In this document: positions 1-8,582 of the stretch, in pieces
Position numbering within the stretch: the first letter of the stretch is position 1
Layout of the letters: each line of letters begins with the position of its first letter
Origin: Lachnospiraceae bacterium
GTDB lineage: Bacteria > Bacillota > Clostridia > Lachnospirales > Lachnospiraceae
Direction: 5' to 3'
NCBI GenBank assembly: GCA_017482485.1
Contig: JAFUMV010000058.1
Location: 1-43,406, forward strand
Length of the DNA stretch: 43,406 nt
Program-made: the position numbers and the translations under genes
Notes under the pieces: generated by a model
The model's input: only the letters and a program-made list of their open reading frames with translations
Told to the model about the DNA's origin: nothing
The model's database searches: none

Positions 1-140
1 AACGATAATAGTGGACAAACTTGGATATCCATCCATGTCAGCCCACTATCTGAAAGTACGTGTAAACTATTGAACCGCCTTGGTACCGAACGGTATGCCG
101 GGTGGTGTGGAAGGGGGACTAATCATCCCCCTATCCGATT
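1..140 (+). mobile_element. 3' end of a group II intron (domains V and VI)
   Basis: Positions about 68-110 fold as a domain V hairpin: an ACCGCC/GGTGGT lower helix, an upper TACC-GAAC-GGTA hairpin with a GAAC loop, and a two-base bulge (TG) on the 3' side, as in the catalytic domain of group II introns. Positions about 112-135 form a domain VI hairpin, AGGGGG/CCCCCT with a nine-base loop. The following CTATCCGAT resembles the usual CTACTCGAT 3' end, so the intron probably stops near 139-140. The left helix of domain V carries one extra unpaired T. The intron body and its 5' end lie left of the window. It ends about six bases beyond the stop codon of the convergent S66 gene. The family-level match is from memory of clostridial introns. 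Confidence 0.75.
2..73 (+). CDS. Possible C-terminal tail of the intron-encoded reverse transcriptase/maturase (partial)
   Basis: An open frame enters from the left edge and ends with TGA at 71-73, immediately before intron domain V. The 23 visible residues end in HYLKVRVNY. In group II introns the maturase gene sits in domain IV and commonly stops just before domain V, so position and orientation fit. The tail is too short to recognise by sequence, and no catalytic motif is inside the window. Confidence 0.35.
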   Translation, partial: TIIVDKLGYPSMSAHYLKVRVNY

Positions 141-146
141 AATCTC

Positions 147-1169
147 TTATTTCATTTCCATATCAATTCTGATATTATTCCCCCTCACGCTTACATGTCC
201 CACGCTGCCCACCATAATCGGCATCATGGGTGCGATGTGCCCAAGGTCCACATCCATAATGACCGGAACATTGTGACGGGAAGCAATTTCCAGCACCGCC
301 TGATAAGCGTCAAGTCCCATCAGCTCCTGACCGAAGCATAAGGGTCTGCCGATGAGAAAACCGCTTGCATGTTCAAACCAGCCCGCCTGTTCCATCTGCC
401 ACATGGCCCGGCGGATGCCGAATACATTTAAGTCGCAGGATTCTAAAAACCAGACAATGCCGTCTTCTTTATATTTTTCGATAAACGCATGTGTTTTGTC
501 AAAACGCGTTCCCAGAAGATTCACCAGGCAGTCCATGCAGCCGCCCAGCAGTCGGCCACAAAATTTTGTATCTTCATCGGGAAATTTCTTCAGGATACGT
601 TTTTCGGTGACATTGTATGGCAGCAGAGGATTTTCTGCGTCCTTTAAGCTTTCCTTTTCCCAGCGGGGATAGCCCTGCACCCACTGCTTTTTGCCTGTGA
701 GAAGATCAAACGCGTCTTTCAGAGATTTATGCCAGGGTTCCATGCCGAATGCGGGCGCATTGGGGCCGTAAACGGCAGCAGTATCGCAGAGCGTTGCCAG
801 CAGATAAGTCATGTTGGTGTTGTCTGAATAGCCCATGTACCATTTGGGGGAAGCGCAAGAGAGCTTTTCAAAATCCATATATTCCAGTATTTCGCACATG
901 AGCTCACCGCCGCCGCAGGAAATCAGAATATCATTCTCTTTTTTCTGATAATATTCCATCAGTTCGGCGGCACAGTTTTGGGGAGTATTGCTGATACCGA
1001 TGCCTTCCCCGGCATAGCAGTTGGGGCCAAGGTCCAGCTGATACCCTTTCTTCATAAAAGTGTACTGCGCGTTTTCAAAGGCGCTGCGATAAGGCTCGAT
1101 GTTGCAGCCAAAGGACGGAGCAACAAAGCCAATGGTTCCTTTTGAGGGTAAAAAGCGGGGATATTTCAT
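147..1169 (-). CDS. S66-family LD-carboxypeptidase / MccF-like serine peptidase
   Basis: A 340-residue cytoplasmic protein of peptidase family S66. Family members cut the L,D bond of tetrapeptides released from murein (LdcA) or detoxify peptide-nucleotide toxins (MccF). The catalytic set is complete: nucleophile Ser115 in GYSDN, Glu243 in FLESCD and His311 in DLGHIAP. The oxyanion-type glycine stretch CGGGEL is at 85-90. Length is normal for the family. The ATG at 1167-1169 has an AAGGAG ribosome binding site eight to nine bases away. It lies 15 bases downstream of the YitT gene on the same strand and is probably cotranscribed with it. No terminator follows; the group II intron lies there instead. 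Murein recycling versus toxin immunity cannot be told from sequence alone. Confidence 0.88.
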   Translation of the reverse strand: MKYPRFLPSKGTIGFVAPSFGCNIEPYRSAFENAQYTFMKKGYQLDLGPNCYAGEGIGISNTPQNCAAELMEYYQKKENDILISCGGGELMCEILEYMDFEKLSCASPKWYMGYSDNTNMTYLLATLCDTAAVYGPNAPAFGMEPWHKSLKDAFDLLTGKKQWVQGYPRWEKESLKDAENPLLPYNVTEKRILKKFPDEDTKFCGRLLGGCMDCLVNLLGTRFDKTHAFIEKYKEDGIVWFLESCDLNVFGIRRAMWQMEQAGWFEHASGFLIGRPLCFGQELMGLDAYQAVLEIASRHNVPVIMDVDLGHIAPMMPIMVGSVGHVSVRGNNIRIDMEMK

Positions 1170-1184
1170 TCGGAGGTCTCCTTT

Positions 1185-2090
1185 CTAGCCAATCTTTACA
1201 TTATCTCTCGGATCAATAAAACCTTCGCCGAACACTTCGCTGGTTTCCGTAATCATGACAAAAGCATCCGGATCAGCTTCCTGAGCGGCATTGCGCACTT
1301 TATAGGCTTCTGCTTTGGAGCAGGCACATAAAAGCACCTCACGATCCAGCCCGGTGTAAGTTCCCTTTGCACGGATGGCGGTGGAACCTCTCTCGCAGGC
1401 ATCTGAAATGCCTGCGGCCACATCAGCAGAGCGGGTGGTGATGATGATGGCCAGCTTGCCGGAGTCCACACCGTACATGATTTTATCGATGACAGCGGAG
1501 GTGACAAAGGTGGCGATCAGTCCGTAAAGCACGGAATCCACGTTGCCGAACACCGGCCATCCGAGCAGAATAATCACCAGATCAATGCTCATGGTGACCA
1601 AGCCGATGGAGAGGTGCGGTTTTAACTTTTTAATGGTCATGGTCAGAAAGTCCGTGCCGCCGGTGGAAGAACCGCGCACATAAAACATGGCCAGTCCCGC
1701 TCCGAAGAAGACGCCGGAAAACAGGGACGCTAACAGTTGACTGCCCGAATAGGACGGCGTGTGGGGAAAGATCACATCCAGAAAAAAGGTGGAAATCAGG
1801 ATGCTGCGGATGGATTTTGTCATAAAACGTCTGCCTACAACCCGGTAACTGAGCAGGATGAGGGGAAGGTTTAAACAAAGGGAAACGGTTCCGATCGGCA
1901 GGCCCCACAGATGATGGATGATCAGGGAGAGGCCGGAAATGCCTCCGGGCGCGAAGTCAGCGTTTTTGGCAAAACTGTAAATGCCGATGGAAAAGAGAAT
2001 GCTGCCGACGATGTCATAGAGCAGATCGAGTAGGAAATCCCGCTGCTTTTGAGAGCGGAGAATAGCTGTTTTTTCTGTGGTGTCTGACAT
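1185..2090 (-). CDS. YitT family membrane protein (YitT + DUF2179 domains)
   Basis: A 301-residue integral membrane protein of the YitT family. The N-terminal two thirds hold about five to six hydrophobic helices with the family's FAKNADFAPGGISGLSLI region near residues 40-60 and the RGSSTGGTDFL loop. The last ~80 residues are a soluble DUF2179 domain, which in related proteins binds small ligands. The function is unknown for most members; a transport or sensing role is inference. An upstream extension to 2222 stays open, but the ATG at 2088-2090 is chosen because it has AAGGAG seven bases before it and starts the normal YitT N-terminus. First gene of a two-gene unit with the S66 peptidase. 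Confidence 0.88.
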   Translation of the reverse strand: MSDTTEKTAILRSQKQRDFLLDLLYDIVGSILFSIGIYSFAKNADFAPGGISGLSLIIHHLWGLPIGTVSLCLNLPLILLSYRVVGRRFMTKSIRSILISTFFLDVIFPHTPSYSGSQLLASLFSGVFFGAGLAMFYVRGSSTGGTDFLTMTIKKLKPHLSIGLVTMSIDLVIILLGWPVFGNVDSVLYGLIATFVTSAVIDKIMYGVDSGKLAIIITTRSADVAAGISDACERGSTAIRAKGTYTGLDREVLLCACSKAEAYKVRNAAQEADPDAFVMITETSEVFGEGFIDPRDNVKIG

Positions 2091-2132
2091 GGAAAGTCTC
2101 CTTATGGGAACATACAAAATAGTTAACGTTGT

Positions 2133-2148
2133 CATCTGTACACAGATG
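2133..2148. promoter_or_regulatory. Palindrome upstream of the yitT-like gene, possible operator
   Basis: CATCTGT-AC-ACAGATG is a perfect 7-2-7 inverted repeat about 43 bases upstream of the chosen start codon of the YitT gene. It could be an operator or a small mRNA hairpin. No convincing promoter boxes were found around it, so the role is open. Confidence 0.35.
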
Positions 2149-2283
2149 CTATCCTGATTTTTGCACAACCGGGTGCAGATGTCAAGGCATACGCCGGCGG
2201 GAGACATTTTCCTGACTGGCATATGCTGCCGGAAGGTATTTTACGGTATCAGTTCAAACTTTCATTCTGCTGCCTGACACTGT

Positions 2284-2560
2284 CAGGGTATTTGTGATCA
2301 AAATTGTCGAAACTATCCCAGTCATATGTATAAAAAACTTGACCGGGGTATATATGATCAGAACCACTGAGAATACCCCGATTTCAGGCAAAAAGGCTCA
2401 AAAAATCCAGGGCTGGGGGTATATGGAAGCAAATTTCCTGGAAATACCCCGGAAAATATGTAAATATGGGGTACTTCAGAGAAATTAGGGTGCATATACC
2501 CCCAGAAGGCAAAAAAGCCCAACCAAACGTGCAATTTTGGGGGATTTCAGAAGAAAAAAT
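2284..2560. repeat. Cluster of degenerate GGGGTAT...ATACCCC inverted-repeat units
   Basis: Four related units of about 38-43 bases lie at roughly 2284-2320, 2343-2380, 2413-2455 and 2465-2505. Each begins with a C/A-GGGGTAT-like arm and ends with the complementary ATACCCC-like arm. The first two also share TGATCA inside. Between and after them a second motif recurs: GGCAAAAAGGCTCAA near 2387, GGCAAAAAAGCCCAA near 2508, and GGATTTCAGAAG near 2542 echoing GATTTCAGGC near 2380. A short open frame at 2294-2488 is composed of these repeats and is not considered a gene. This covers most of the gene-free stretch 2223-2600. Confidence 0.6.
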
Positions 2561-2609
2561 CTGCATATGCCCTGATGCCGCCGCCAGCTGAACCGTTATC
2601 CTGTCAAAA

Positions 2610-2644
2610 GTTACTGTTCACTCCCAATGTCAGTGAACAGTAAC
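2610..2644. repeat. Perfect 13-bp inverted repeat GTTACTGTTCACT
   Basis: GTTACTGTTCACT at 2610-2622 is followed after nine bases by its exact reverse complement AGTGAACAGTAAC at 2632-2644. It would form a strong hairpin. The same 13 bases AGTGAACAGTAAC occur once more, without the partner arm, at 8417-8429. No T-run follows, so it is not a standard terminator. Confidence 0.7.
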
Positions 2645-2739
2645 ATATTTAACTGCCTTTCCCGGGGACCTGGCAGGAGTAGTATTGCGTGGCTGAATGG
2701 TTACAGCGCTTTTTTCAGAAAAACTTTATGCTTTGTTAA

Positions 2740-2768
2740 TTGATTCTGCACAAAAGTGGTGTTAAAAT
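2740..2768 (+). promoter_or_regulatory. Candidate promoter of the ABC exporter operon
   Basis: TTGATT at 2740-2745 and TAAAAT at 2763-2768 are separated by 17 bases, a good sigma-A type match about 80 bases before the exporter start. A TTGATCAA palindrome at 2770-2777 sits at the expected transcription start and could be a repressor site. Confidence 0.5.
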
Positions 2769-2846
2769 TTTGATCAATTTGACGAACACACTGCATACGG
2801 TAAAAAGGACGCAGTGCGAAAAATGTGGAATGGAGGAAAGGATGAA

Positions 2847-5021
2847 ATGCTGAAACTGCTTGGTTATTTGAAAAAGTACAAAAAGTCGGTTGTGATCATC
2901 ATTGCACTGCTTTTGGTGCAGGCCTATTGCGATCTGGCATTACCCCAGTATACCTCAGACATTGTGGATGTTGGAATCCAGCAGGGCGGTATTGCTCATG
3001 CAGCGCCGGAGTGGCTGCGGGAAGAGACCTGGGAGAATCTGACGTTTCTGATGACGGAAGAAGAGGAAAGTCTGGTTTCGCAGTATTATGTGCAGACTGC
3101 TGACGGTATATATGAAAGAACCACCGACAAAACGGAGGTTCTGGATGAACTGGACAGCGCATTTGGCATGCCCATGATGATGCTGGAAAGTTTAAAGCAG
3201 ATGAGCGCAGAAAAGGGATTTAACATGGACGATGCGCAAAATCTCAATCAGCTGGCTGATGCAGGGATAATTGATAAAGAGACCATTCTCGCGCAGAGAG
3301 AAACGATTCTGGAGAGCATGGGCGATATGAGCGGTTCCATTCTGACGCAAAAGGCGGTTGCTTTTGTCAAAACAGAATACGAGGCGATGGGAAAGGATCT
3401 GAACCGCATTCAGATGAAGTATCTGCTCACTTCCGGGGCCAAGATGCTTGGTTATACGCTGCTGATGATGGTTTGTGCAATTGCTGTCAGCTTCCTGGCG
3501 TCAAAAGCAGGTGCCGGAATCGGCCGGGATTTGCGAAAGCAGGTATTTGACAAGGTGCTCACTTTTTCCGGTGGAGAGATGCATCACTTTTCCACGGCAT
3601 CTCTGATTACCAGAAGCACCAATGACATTCAGCAGGTACAGATGGTGTCCATCATGCTGCTTCGAATGATTGTATATGCGCCTATTATCGGCATTGGCGG
3701 CATTTTGAAGGTGACGGGCACCAGGACAGGCATGGCCTGGATCATCGGCGTAGCGGTGGCGGTCATTATGGTGCTGGTATTGTCTTTGGTAAAGATTGCG
3801 ATGCCCGGCTTTAAAAAGATGCAGTCTCTGGTGGACCGGGTGAATCTGGTATCCAGAGAGATTTTGACAGGCGTTTCAGTCATCCGTGCTTTCAGCCGGG
3901 AAAGACATGAGGAAAAACGGTTTGATGCTGCCAATACTGATCTGATGAAAACCCAGCTGTTTACCAATCGCATCATGAACTTCATGATGCCTTCCATGAT
4001 GTTGGTGATGAATGCAGTGACGGTGATGATCGTGTGGTTTGGTGCAAAAGGGATCGATGCCGGCAACCTGCAGGTGGGTGATATGATGGCGTTTATGACA
4101 TACACGATGCAGATTGTGATGGCCTTTTTGATGCTGACGATGGTATCGGTCATGCTGCCCCGTGCCGGTGTGGCAGCAGACCGTATTGAGGAAGTGCTGC
4201 ATACAAAAACCGCTGTTTGTGATGCAGAGCAGACGGAAGATGAGGCACTCAAAGAATGTAAGGGTGTACTGAAATTTGAAGATGTGAGCTTTAAGTATCC
4301 GGGAGCGGACGATGATGCGTTGGAGCATATCAGCTTTACAGCAAGACCCGGTGAAACGACAGCGATAATCGGCAGCACCGGCTGCGGGAAATCCACCATC
4401 ATCAATCTGATTCCCCGGTTTTATGATGTGACTCAGGGAAGAATCACGCTGGACGGAATTGATATTCGAAAGCTTTCACAGCATAAGCTGCGGGAAGTGC
4501 TCGGACTGGTGCCCCAGAAGGGGATCCTGTTTTCCGGCACCATTGCTTCCAATATCAAGCTGGCAGGGGAAGATAAGATAAGTGACGCACAGATGAAAGA
4601 TGCCGCAAATGTTGCTCAGGCAGCCGATTTTATCGAAGAAAAGTCCAAACGGTATGAAAGTGAAGTGGCGCAGGGCGGCAGCAATGTTTCCGGCGGGCAG
4701 AAGCAGCGGCTGGCCATCGCACGGGCAATTGCCAAAAAACCGAAAATCTACCTGTTTGATGACAGTTTTTCCGCGTTGGATTATAAAACCGATGCTGCAC
4801 TCAGAAAGGCATTGAATGAGAAATCCGCTGATGCAACGGTGATTATCGTTGCGCAGCGAATCAGTACCATTTTGCATGCAGATCAGATTCTGGTACTGGA
4901 CGAGGGAAGAATTGCAGGGATCGGTACCCATGAAGAACTGCTTTTGACATGTCCTGAATATCAGGAAATCGCCCGTTCCCAGCTGTCTGAGAGTGAGCTG
5001 AAAGGAGGCGCTGCAATATGA
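2847..5021 (+). CDS. ABC exporter subunit with degenerate ATPase site (YheI/BmrC-like half of a heterodimer)
   Basis: A 724-residue fusion of an exporter membrane domain and a nucleotide-binding domain. Walker A GSTGCGKST is at 509-517, Q-loop Gln557 and signature VSGGQ at 614-618. The residue after the Walker B Asp638 is Asp639 rather than the catalytic Glu, and the H-loop His is Gln670. This is the pattern of the non-hydrolysing half of heterodimeric exporters such as BmrCD, LmrCD and TM287/288. A hydrophilic stretch of about 150 residues (about 45-195) separates the first and second membrane helices and should lie outside the cell. Start ATG 2847 is preferred over 2814 because GGAGGA lies nine bases before it. 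Its stop overlaps the start of the partner gene (ATGA). The substrate, drug or lipid, cannot be inferred. Confidence 0.9.
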   Translation: MLKLLGYLKKYKKSVVIIIALLLVQAYCDLALPQYTSDIVDVGIQQGGIAHAAPEWLREETWENLTFLMTEEEESLVSQYYVQTADGIYERTTDKTEVLDELDSAFGMPMMMLESLKQMSAEKGFNMDDAQNLNQLADAGIIDKETILAQRETILESMGDMSGSILTQKAVAFVKTEYEAMGKDLNRIQMKYLLTSGAKMLGYTLLMMVCAIAVSFLASKAGAGIGRDLRKQVFDKVLTFSGGEMHHFSTASLITRSTNDIQQVQMVSIMLLRMIVYAPIIGIGGILKVTGTRTGMAWIIGVAVAVIMVLVLSLVKIAMPGFKKMQSLVDRVNLVSREILTGVSVIRAFSRERHEEKRFDAANTDLMKTQLFTNRIMNFMMPSMMLVMNAVTVMIVWFGAKGIDAGNLQVGDMMAFMTYTMQIVMAFLMLTMVSVMLPRAGVAADRIEEVLHTKTAVCDAEQTEDEALKECKGVLKFEDVSFKYPGADDDALEHISFTARPGETTAIIGSTGCGKSTIINLIPRFYDVTQGRITLDGIDIRKLSQHKLREVLGLVPQKGILFSGTIASNIKLAGEDKISDAQMKDAANVAQAADFIEEKSKRYESEVAQGGSNVSGGQKQRLAIARAIAKKPKIYLFDDSFSALDYKTDAALRKALNEKSADATVIIVAQRISTILHADQILVLDEGRIAGIGTHEELLLTCPEYQEIARSQLSESELKGGAAI

Positions 5022-6823
5022 AACCCCGTCTCATGGGAGAAAAATCAAAAGTAAAAGATTTAAAGGGCACGGCCGGAAAAATGATGGCCTACCTGGAAAA
5101 CTATAAATTTGCATTGCTTGCAGTGATCATTTTTGCGGTGGGCAGCACCATTTTCAACATCATCGGACCAAAAGTTTTAAGCAGGGTGACCACCGAGCTG
5201 TTCAATGGGCTGGTGGCAAAAATCGGAGGTACGGGCGGGATTGATTTTGAAAAAATCGGACGTATTCTGCTGCTTTTGCTGGGAATTTATGTGCTCAGTG
5301 CGGTTTTGAATTTTTTGCAGGGCTTTATCATGACGGGAATCTCCCAGAAAATGTGCTATCGCATGAGAAAAGAGCTCTCGGAAAAAATCAATCGGATGCC
5401 CATGAAATACTTTGAGTCCAGAACAGTGGGGGAGGTGCTGTCCAGGATCACAAATGATGTGGATACGCTGGGGCAAAGCCTGAATCAGAGCATCACGCAG
5501 CTGATCACATCAGTCACCACCATGGTGGGTGTGCTCATTATGATGCTTTCCATCAGTCCGCTGATGACGCTGATTGCATTGGTGATTTTGCCGATTTCGG
5601 GAACGCTGATCGGTCTGGTGGTCAAGAAATCTCAGAGATATTTCGTGGCACAGCAGACCTATCTGGGTGACATCAATGGTCAGGTGGAGGAAACCTATTC
5701 CGGGCATAATATTGTAAAGGCCTTTAACAGAGAAGAAGCGGCAGGCGCGAAATTTGCCCAGACGAATGATCTGCTATATGAATCTGCCTGGAAATCTCAG
5801 TTCATTTCCGGTCTCATGCAGCCCATCATGAATTTTGTGGGAAATCTGGGCTATGTGGCTGTGGCAGTGCTGGGCAGTGTTTTAGCGGTGAAAGGCACCA
5901 TCGAGGTAGGGGATATTCAGGCTTTTATTCAGTATGTAAAAAACTTCACCCAGCCCATTACCCAGATCGCGCAGGTATCCAACATGCTGCAGTCCACCTT
6001 GGCAGCAGCGGAGCGCGTATTTGAATTTTTAAATGAGCAAGAGGAAGACCAGTTCGCAGAAAATGCGGTGAAGCTTGTGGATATGAAGGGCAGCGTGGAC
6101 TTTTCCCATGTGCAGTTTGGCTATAATCCGGATAAGATCGTCATTCATGATTTCAACTGCAGTGTAAAACCGGGACAGATGGTGGCGATTGTTGGCCCAA
6201 CGGGCGCGGGAAAAACAACTATGGTGAAGCTTTTGATGCGCTTTTATGATGTGAACAGCGGCTCCATTAATGTGGACGGCCACAATGTCAGGGACTTCAA
6301 CAGAAGCGAGCTGCGGGAAATGTTCGGCATGGTGCTGCAGGACACCTGGCTGTTTAAGGGCACGATCATGGAAAACATCCGCTACGGCAGGCTGGATGCC
6401 ACTGATGAGGAAGTCATCGCAGCAGCGAAGGCGGCTCATGCGGACCGCTTTATCCGCACGCTGCCCGGCGGTTATCAGATGGAATTAAATGAAGACGCCA
6501 CCAACGTATCCCAGGGACAGAAACAGCTTTTGACCATCGCAAGAGCAATTCTGGCGGATAACCCGATTCTGATTCTGGATGAGGCCACTTCTTCTGTGGA
6601 CACCCGCACAGAAATTCAGATTCAGAAGGCCATGAACAATCTGATGAAGGGCAGAACCAGCTTTGTCATCGCCCATCGCCTGTCCACGATTAAGGATGCG
6701 GATCTGATCCTGGTCATGAAGGATGGCGATATCGTGGAGCAGGGCAATCATCAGCAGCTGCTGGCGCAGGGAGGATTTTACGCACAGCTGTATAACGCGC
6801 AGTTTGAACGGACAACGGCGTAA
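5018..6823 (+). CDS. ABC exporter subunit with canonical catalytic site (YheH/BmrD-like partner)
   Basis: A 601-residue membrane/ATPase fusion that should pair with the preceding protein. Walker A GPTGAGKTT is at 393-401, Walker B Asp521 with catalytic Glu522, and H-loop His553 are intact. Its signature reads VSQGQ (497-501) instead of LSGGQ, as expected for the subunit whose signature faces the partner's degenerate ATP site. Six membrane helices fill residues about 30-320. The gene starts at the ATG overlapping the upstream stop by four bases, with AAGGAGG nine bases before it, so the two subunits are likely made in equal amounts by translational coupling. Only an imperfect hairpin at 6901-6929 was seen after it, without a T-run. 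Confidence 0.92.
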   Translation: MKPRLMGEKSKVKDLKGTAGKMMAYLENYKFALLAVIIFAVGSTIFNIIGPKVLSRVTTELFNGLVAKIGGTGGIDFEKIGRILLLLLGIYVLSAVLNFLQGFIMTGISQKMCYRMRKELSEKINRMPMKYFESRTVGEVLSRITNDVDTLGQSLNQSITQLITSVTTMVGVLIMMLSISPLMTLIALVILPISGTLIGLVVKKSQRYFVAQQTYLGDINGQVEETYSGHNIVKAFNREEAAGAKFAQTNDLLYESAWKSQFISGLMQPIMNFVGNLGYVAVAVLGSVLAVKGTIEVGDIQAFIQYVKNFTQPITQIAQVSNMLQSTLAAAERVFEFLNEQEEDQFAENAVKLVDMKGSVDFSHVQFGYNPDKIVIHDFNCSVKPGQMVAIVGPTGAGKTTMVKLLMRFYDVNSGSINVDGHNVRDFNRSELREMFGMVLQDTWLFKGTIMENIRYGRLDATDEEVIAAAKAAHADRFIRTLPGGYQMELNEDATNVSQGQKQLLTIARAILADNPILILDEATSSVDTRTEIQIQKAMNNLMKGRTSFVIAHRLSTIKDADLILVMKDGDIVEQGNHQQLLAQGGFYAQLYNAQFERTTA

Positions 6824-6961
6824 GCTGCTGCAGTTTGAGAACAATTTCATAGTTCGTATAAGAAACTCCTGTTTCGGACACACTGAAAAAAACGTCATGT
6901 TTTCCGGGCCATTGCCATGGCGCCGGAAAGCCTGACGGGAAATCCGAAGGGAGTTTTTTTC

Positions 6962-8374
6962 ATGGAAAAAATGAGCAGCAGTCTGTCGGAAAGCATGGAT
7001 TATATGAAACAGCAGCTGGGCATTGGCACCAATTTTGATGTGCTTTACCGGGTGGTGGAGATCGGTAAAAAGAGGGGCTGCTTTTATATGATTGACGGGC
7101 TATGTAAGGACGAGATCATGCAGAAGCTGATGCAGCATTTTATGGAGCTGAAAGCAGAGGAGATACCTTCTGATGTCTATGGTGTGAGCAAACAGCTGGT
7201 GCCATATGGAGAGGTGGATTTAAAGGATCAGTGGGCAGACATTCTGTATTCGGTGATGTCCGGAGTGGTGGCTCTGTTTATTGATGGTTTTGACCGGTGC
7301 ATTCTGATCGATGCCAGAACCTATCCGGCGAGAAGCGTGTCAGAGCCGGAAAAAGATAAGGTGATGCGCGGCTCAAAGGATGGCTTTGTGGAGACGATTG
7401 TTTTCAATACAGCTCTGATCCGGCGCAGAATCCGAAGCCCTCAGCTTCGGATGGAGATGATGAAGGCAGGAACATCGTCCCAGACCGATATTGTGCTGTG
7501 TTACATGGAAGAGCGGGTGGACCATGCATTTTTACAGAAAATCAAAGATCGTATATTGAGCCTGAAGGTGGACGCGCTGACATTAAACCAGGAGAGCCTG
7601 GCCGAATGTTTGTATCAGCGCCGCTGGTACAACCCCTTTCCGAAGTTTAAATACACGGAGCGTCCGGATACGGCGGCAGCGCAGGTGCTGGAGGGAAATA
7701 TTGTCATTCTGGTGGACAATTCACCATCTGTGATGATCACACCAACCTCTTTTTTTGATGTGGTTGAAGAGGCGGACGATTATTATTTTCCGCCCATCAC
7801 CGGCACCTATTTGAGGTTGTCCCGCATGATCATTGCGCTGATGACTTATTTTGTGACGCCTACCTATTTGCTTTTGATGCAGTATCCTCAGTGGATTCCG
7901 AAAGGATTTGAGTTTATCCGGGTGCAGGACACGGTGAATGTGCCCCTGATCTGGCAGCTTCTGATTCTGGAGCTGGCGGTGGACGGCTTGAAGCTGGCGG
8001 CGGTGAACACGCCGAATATGCTGAGCACGCCTCTTTCTGTGATGGCGGCGCTTGTGCTGGGAGAATTTTCTGTAAAAAGCGGCTGGTTTAACTCAGAGGT
8101 GATGCTTTATATGGCATTTGTTGCCGTGGCAAACTACACGCAAAACAGTCTGGAAATGGGATACGCGCTGAAATTCATGCGCATCATCAACCTGATTCTG
8201 ACGGCGATTTTTGGTGTATGGGGCTATGTTGCAGGGGTGCTCATTCTGATTATCAGCATTGCGTCCAATAGAACGATCAGTAGCCAGAGTTATCTGTATC
8301 CGTTGATTCCGTTCAATGGAAAGCAGCTCATTCATCAGATTTTCAGAACCAGACTGCCGGAGGCGAGAAAATGA
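6962..8374 (+). CDS. spoVAF: GerA-family spore protein, SpoVAF-like
   Basis: A 470-residue protein of the GerA germinant-receptor A-subunit family. Residues 1-280 are soluble; helices run from about 288 to 440. The junction carries the family hallmark LVDNSPSVMITPTSFFD followed by a DYY motif. The SPSV form and the lack of neighbouring B and C receptor genes fit SpoVAF, which acts in the inner spore membrane alongside the SpoVA channel for dipicolinic acid; a true germinant receptor subunit is less likely. ATG 6962 is chosen over 6917 because AAGGGAG lies eight bases before it. It is the only clear sporulation gene in the window. I could not find a convincing sigma-G promoter. Confidence 0.78.
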   Translation: MEKMSSSLSESMDYMKQQLGIGTNFDVLYRVVEIGKKRGCFYMIDGLCKDEIMQKLMQHFMELKAEEIPSDVYGVSKQLVPYGEVDLKDQWADILYSVMSGVVALFIDGFDRCILIDARTYPARSVSEPEKDKVMRGSKDGFVETIVFNTALIRRRIRSPQLRMEMMKAGTSSQTDIVLCYMEERVDHAFLQKIKDRILSLKVDALTLNQESLAECLYQRRWYNPFPKFKYTERPDTAAAQVLEGNIVILVDNSPSVMITPTSFFDVVEEADDYYFPPITGTYLRLSRMIIALMTYFVTPTYLLLMQYPQWIPKGFEFIRVQDTVNVPLIWQLLILELAVDGLKLAAVNTPNMLSTPLSVMAALVLGEFSVKSGWFNSEVMLYMAFVAVANYTQNSLEMGYALKFMRIINLILTAIFGVWGYVAGVLILIISIASNRTISSQSYLYPLIPFNGKQLIHQIFRTRLPEARK

Positions 8375-8416
8375 TATACAGCAGCAGCCTGTCTGCTGCT
8401 GTTTGCTGATATTGAG

Positions 8417-8429
8417 AGTGAACAGTAAC
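8417..8429 (+). repeat. Second copy of the 13-mer AGTGAACAGTAAC
   Basis: An exact copy of the right arm of the inverted repeat at 2610-2644, here without its complementary arm, 43 bases after the SpoVAF-like gene. Confidence 0.6.
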
Positions 8430-8469
8430 GCCGGCGTGGAGAAAATGCTGAAGTCCCGCAAATTTGGAG

Positions 8470-8498
8470 TTGTACGGAAAGTTCACAGGTGATACAAT
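8470..8498 (+). promoter_or_regulatory. Promoter of the HAD hydrolase gene
   Basis: TTGTAC at 8470-8475 and TACAAT at 8493-8498 with a 17-base spacer, a strong sigma-A type match. Transcription would start near 8505, leaving a leader of about 78 bases. Confidence 0.65.
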
Positions 8499-8582
8499 AA
8501 ACTTAATATACTCTGTCAGCAGTTTGGAACAGGGAATAAGGAGCCGCAGCAGTGAAAGAATCGCTGCAGAGTGTGAGGAATA

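Noticed and set aside
70-276. Plus-strand open frame of 68 codons at the left edge
   Set aside because: It is intron domain V and VI read as codons (ERYAGWCGRG) and then the antisense of the S66 gene.
2294-2488. Small open frame of 64 codons in the intergenic repeat cluster
   Set aside because: It is made of the repeat units, has no ribosome binding site and no recognisable protein character.
6856-6885. Possible sigma-G promoter before the SpoVAF-like gene (GTATA-18-CACACTG)
   Set aside because: The -10 part lacks the TA end of the CATnnTA consensus; too weak to call.
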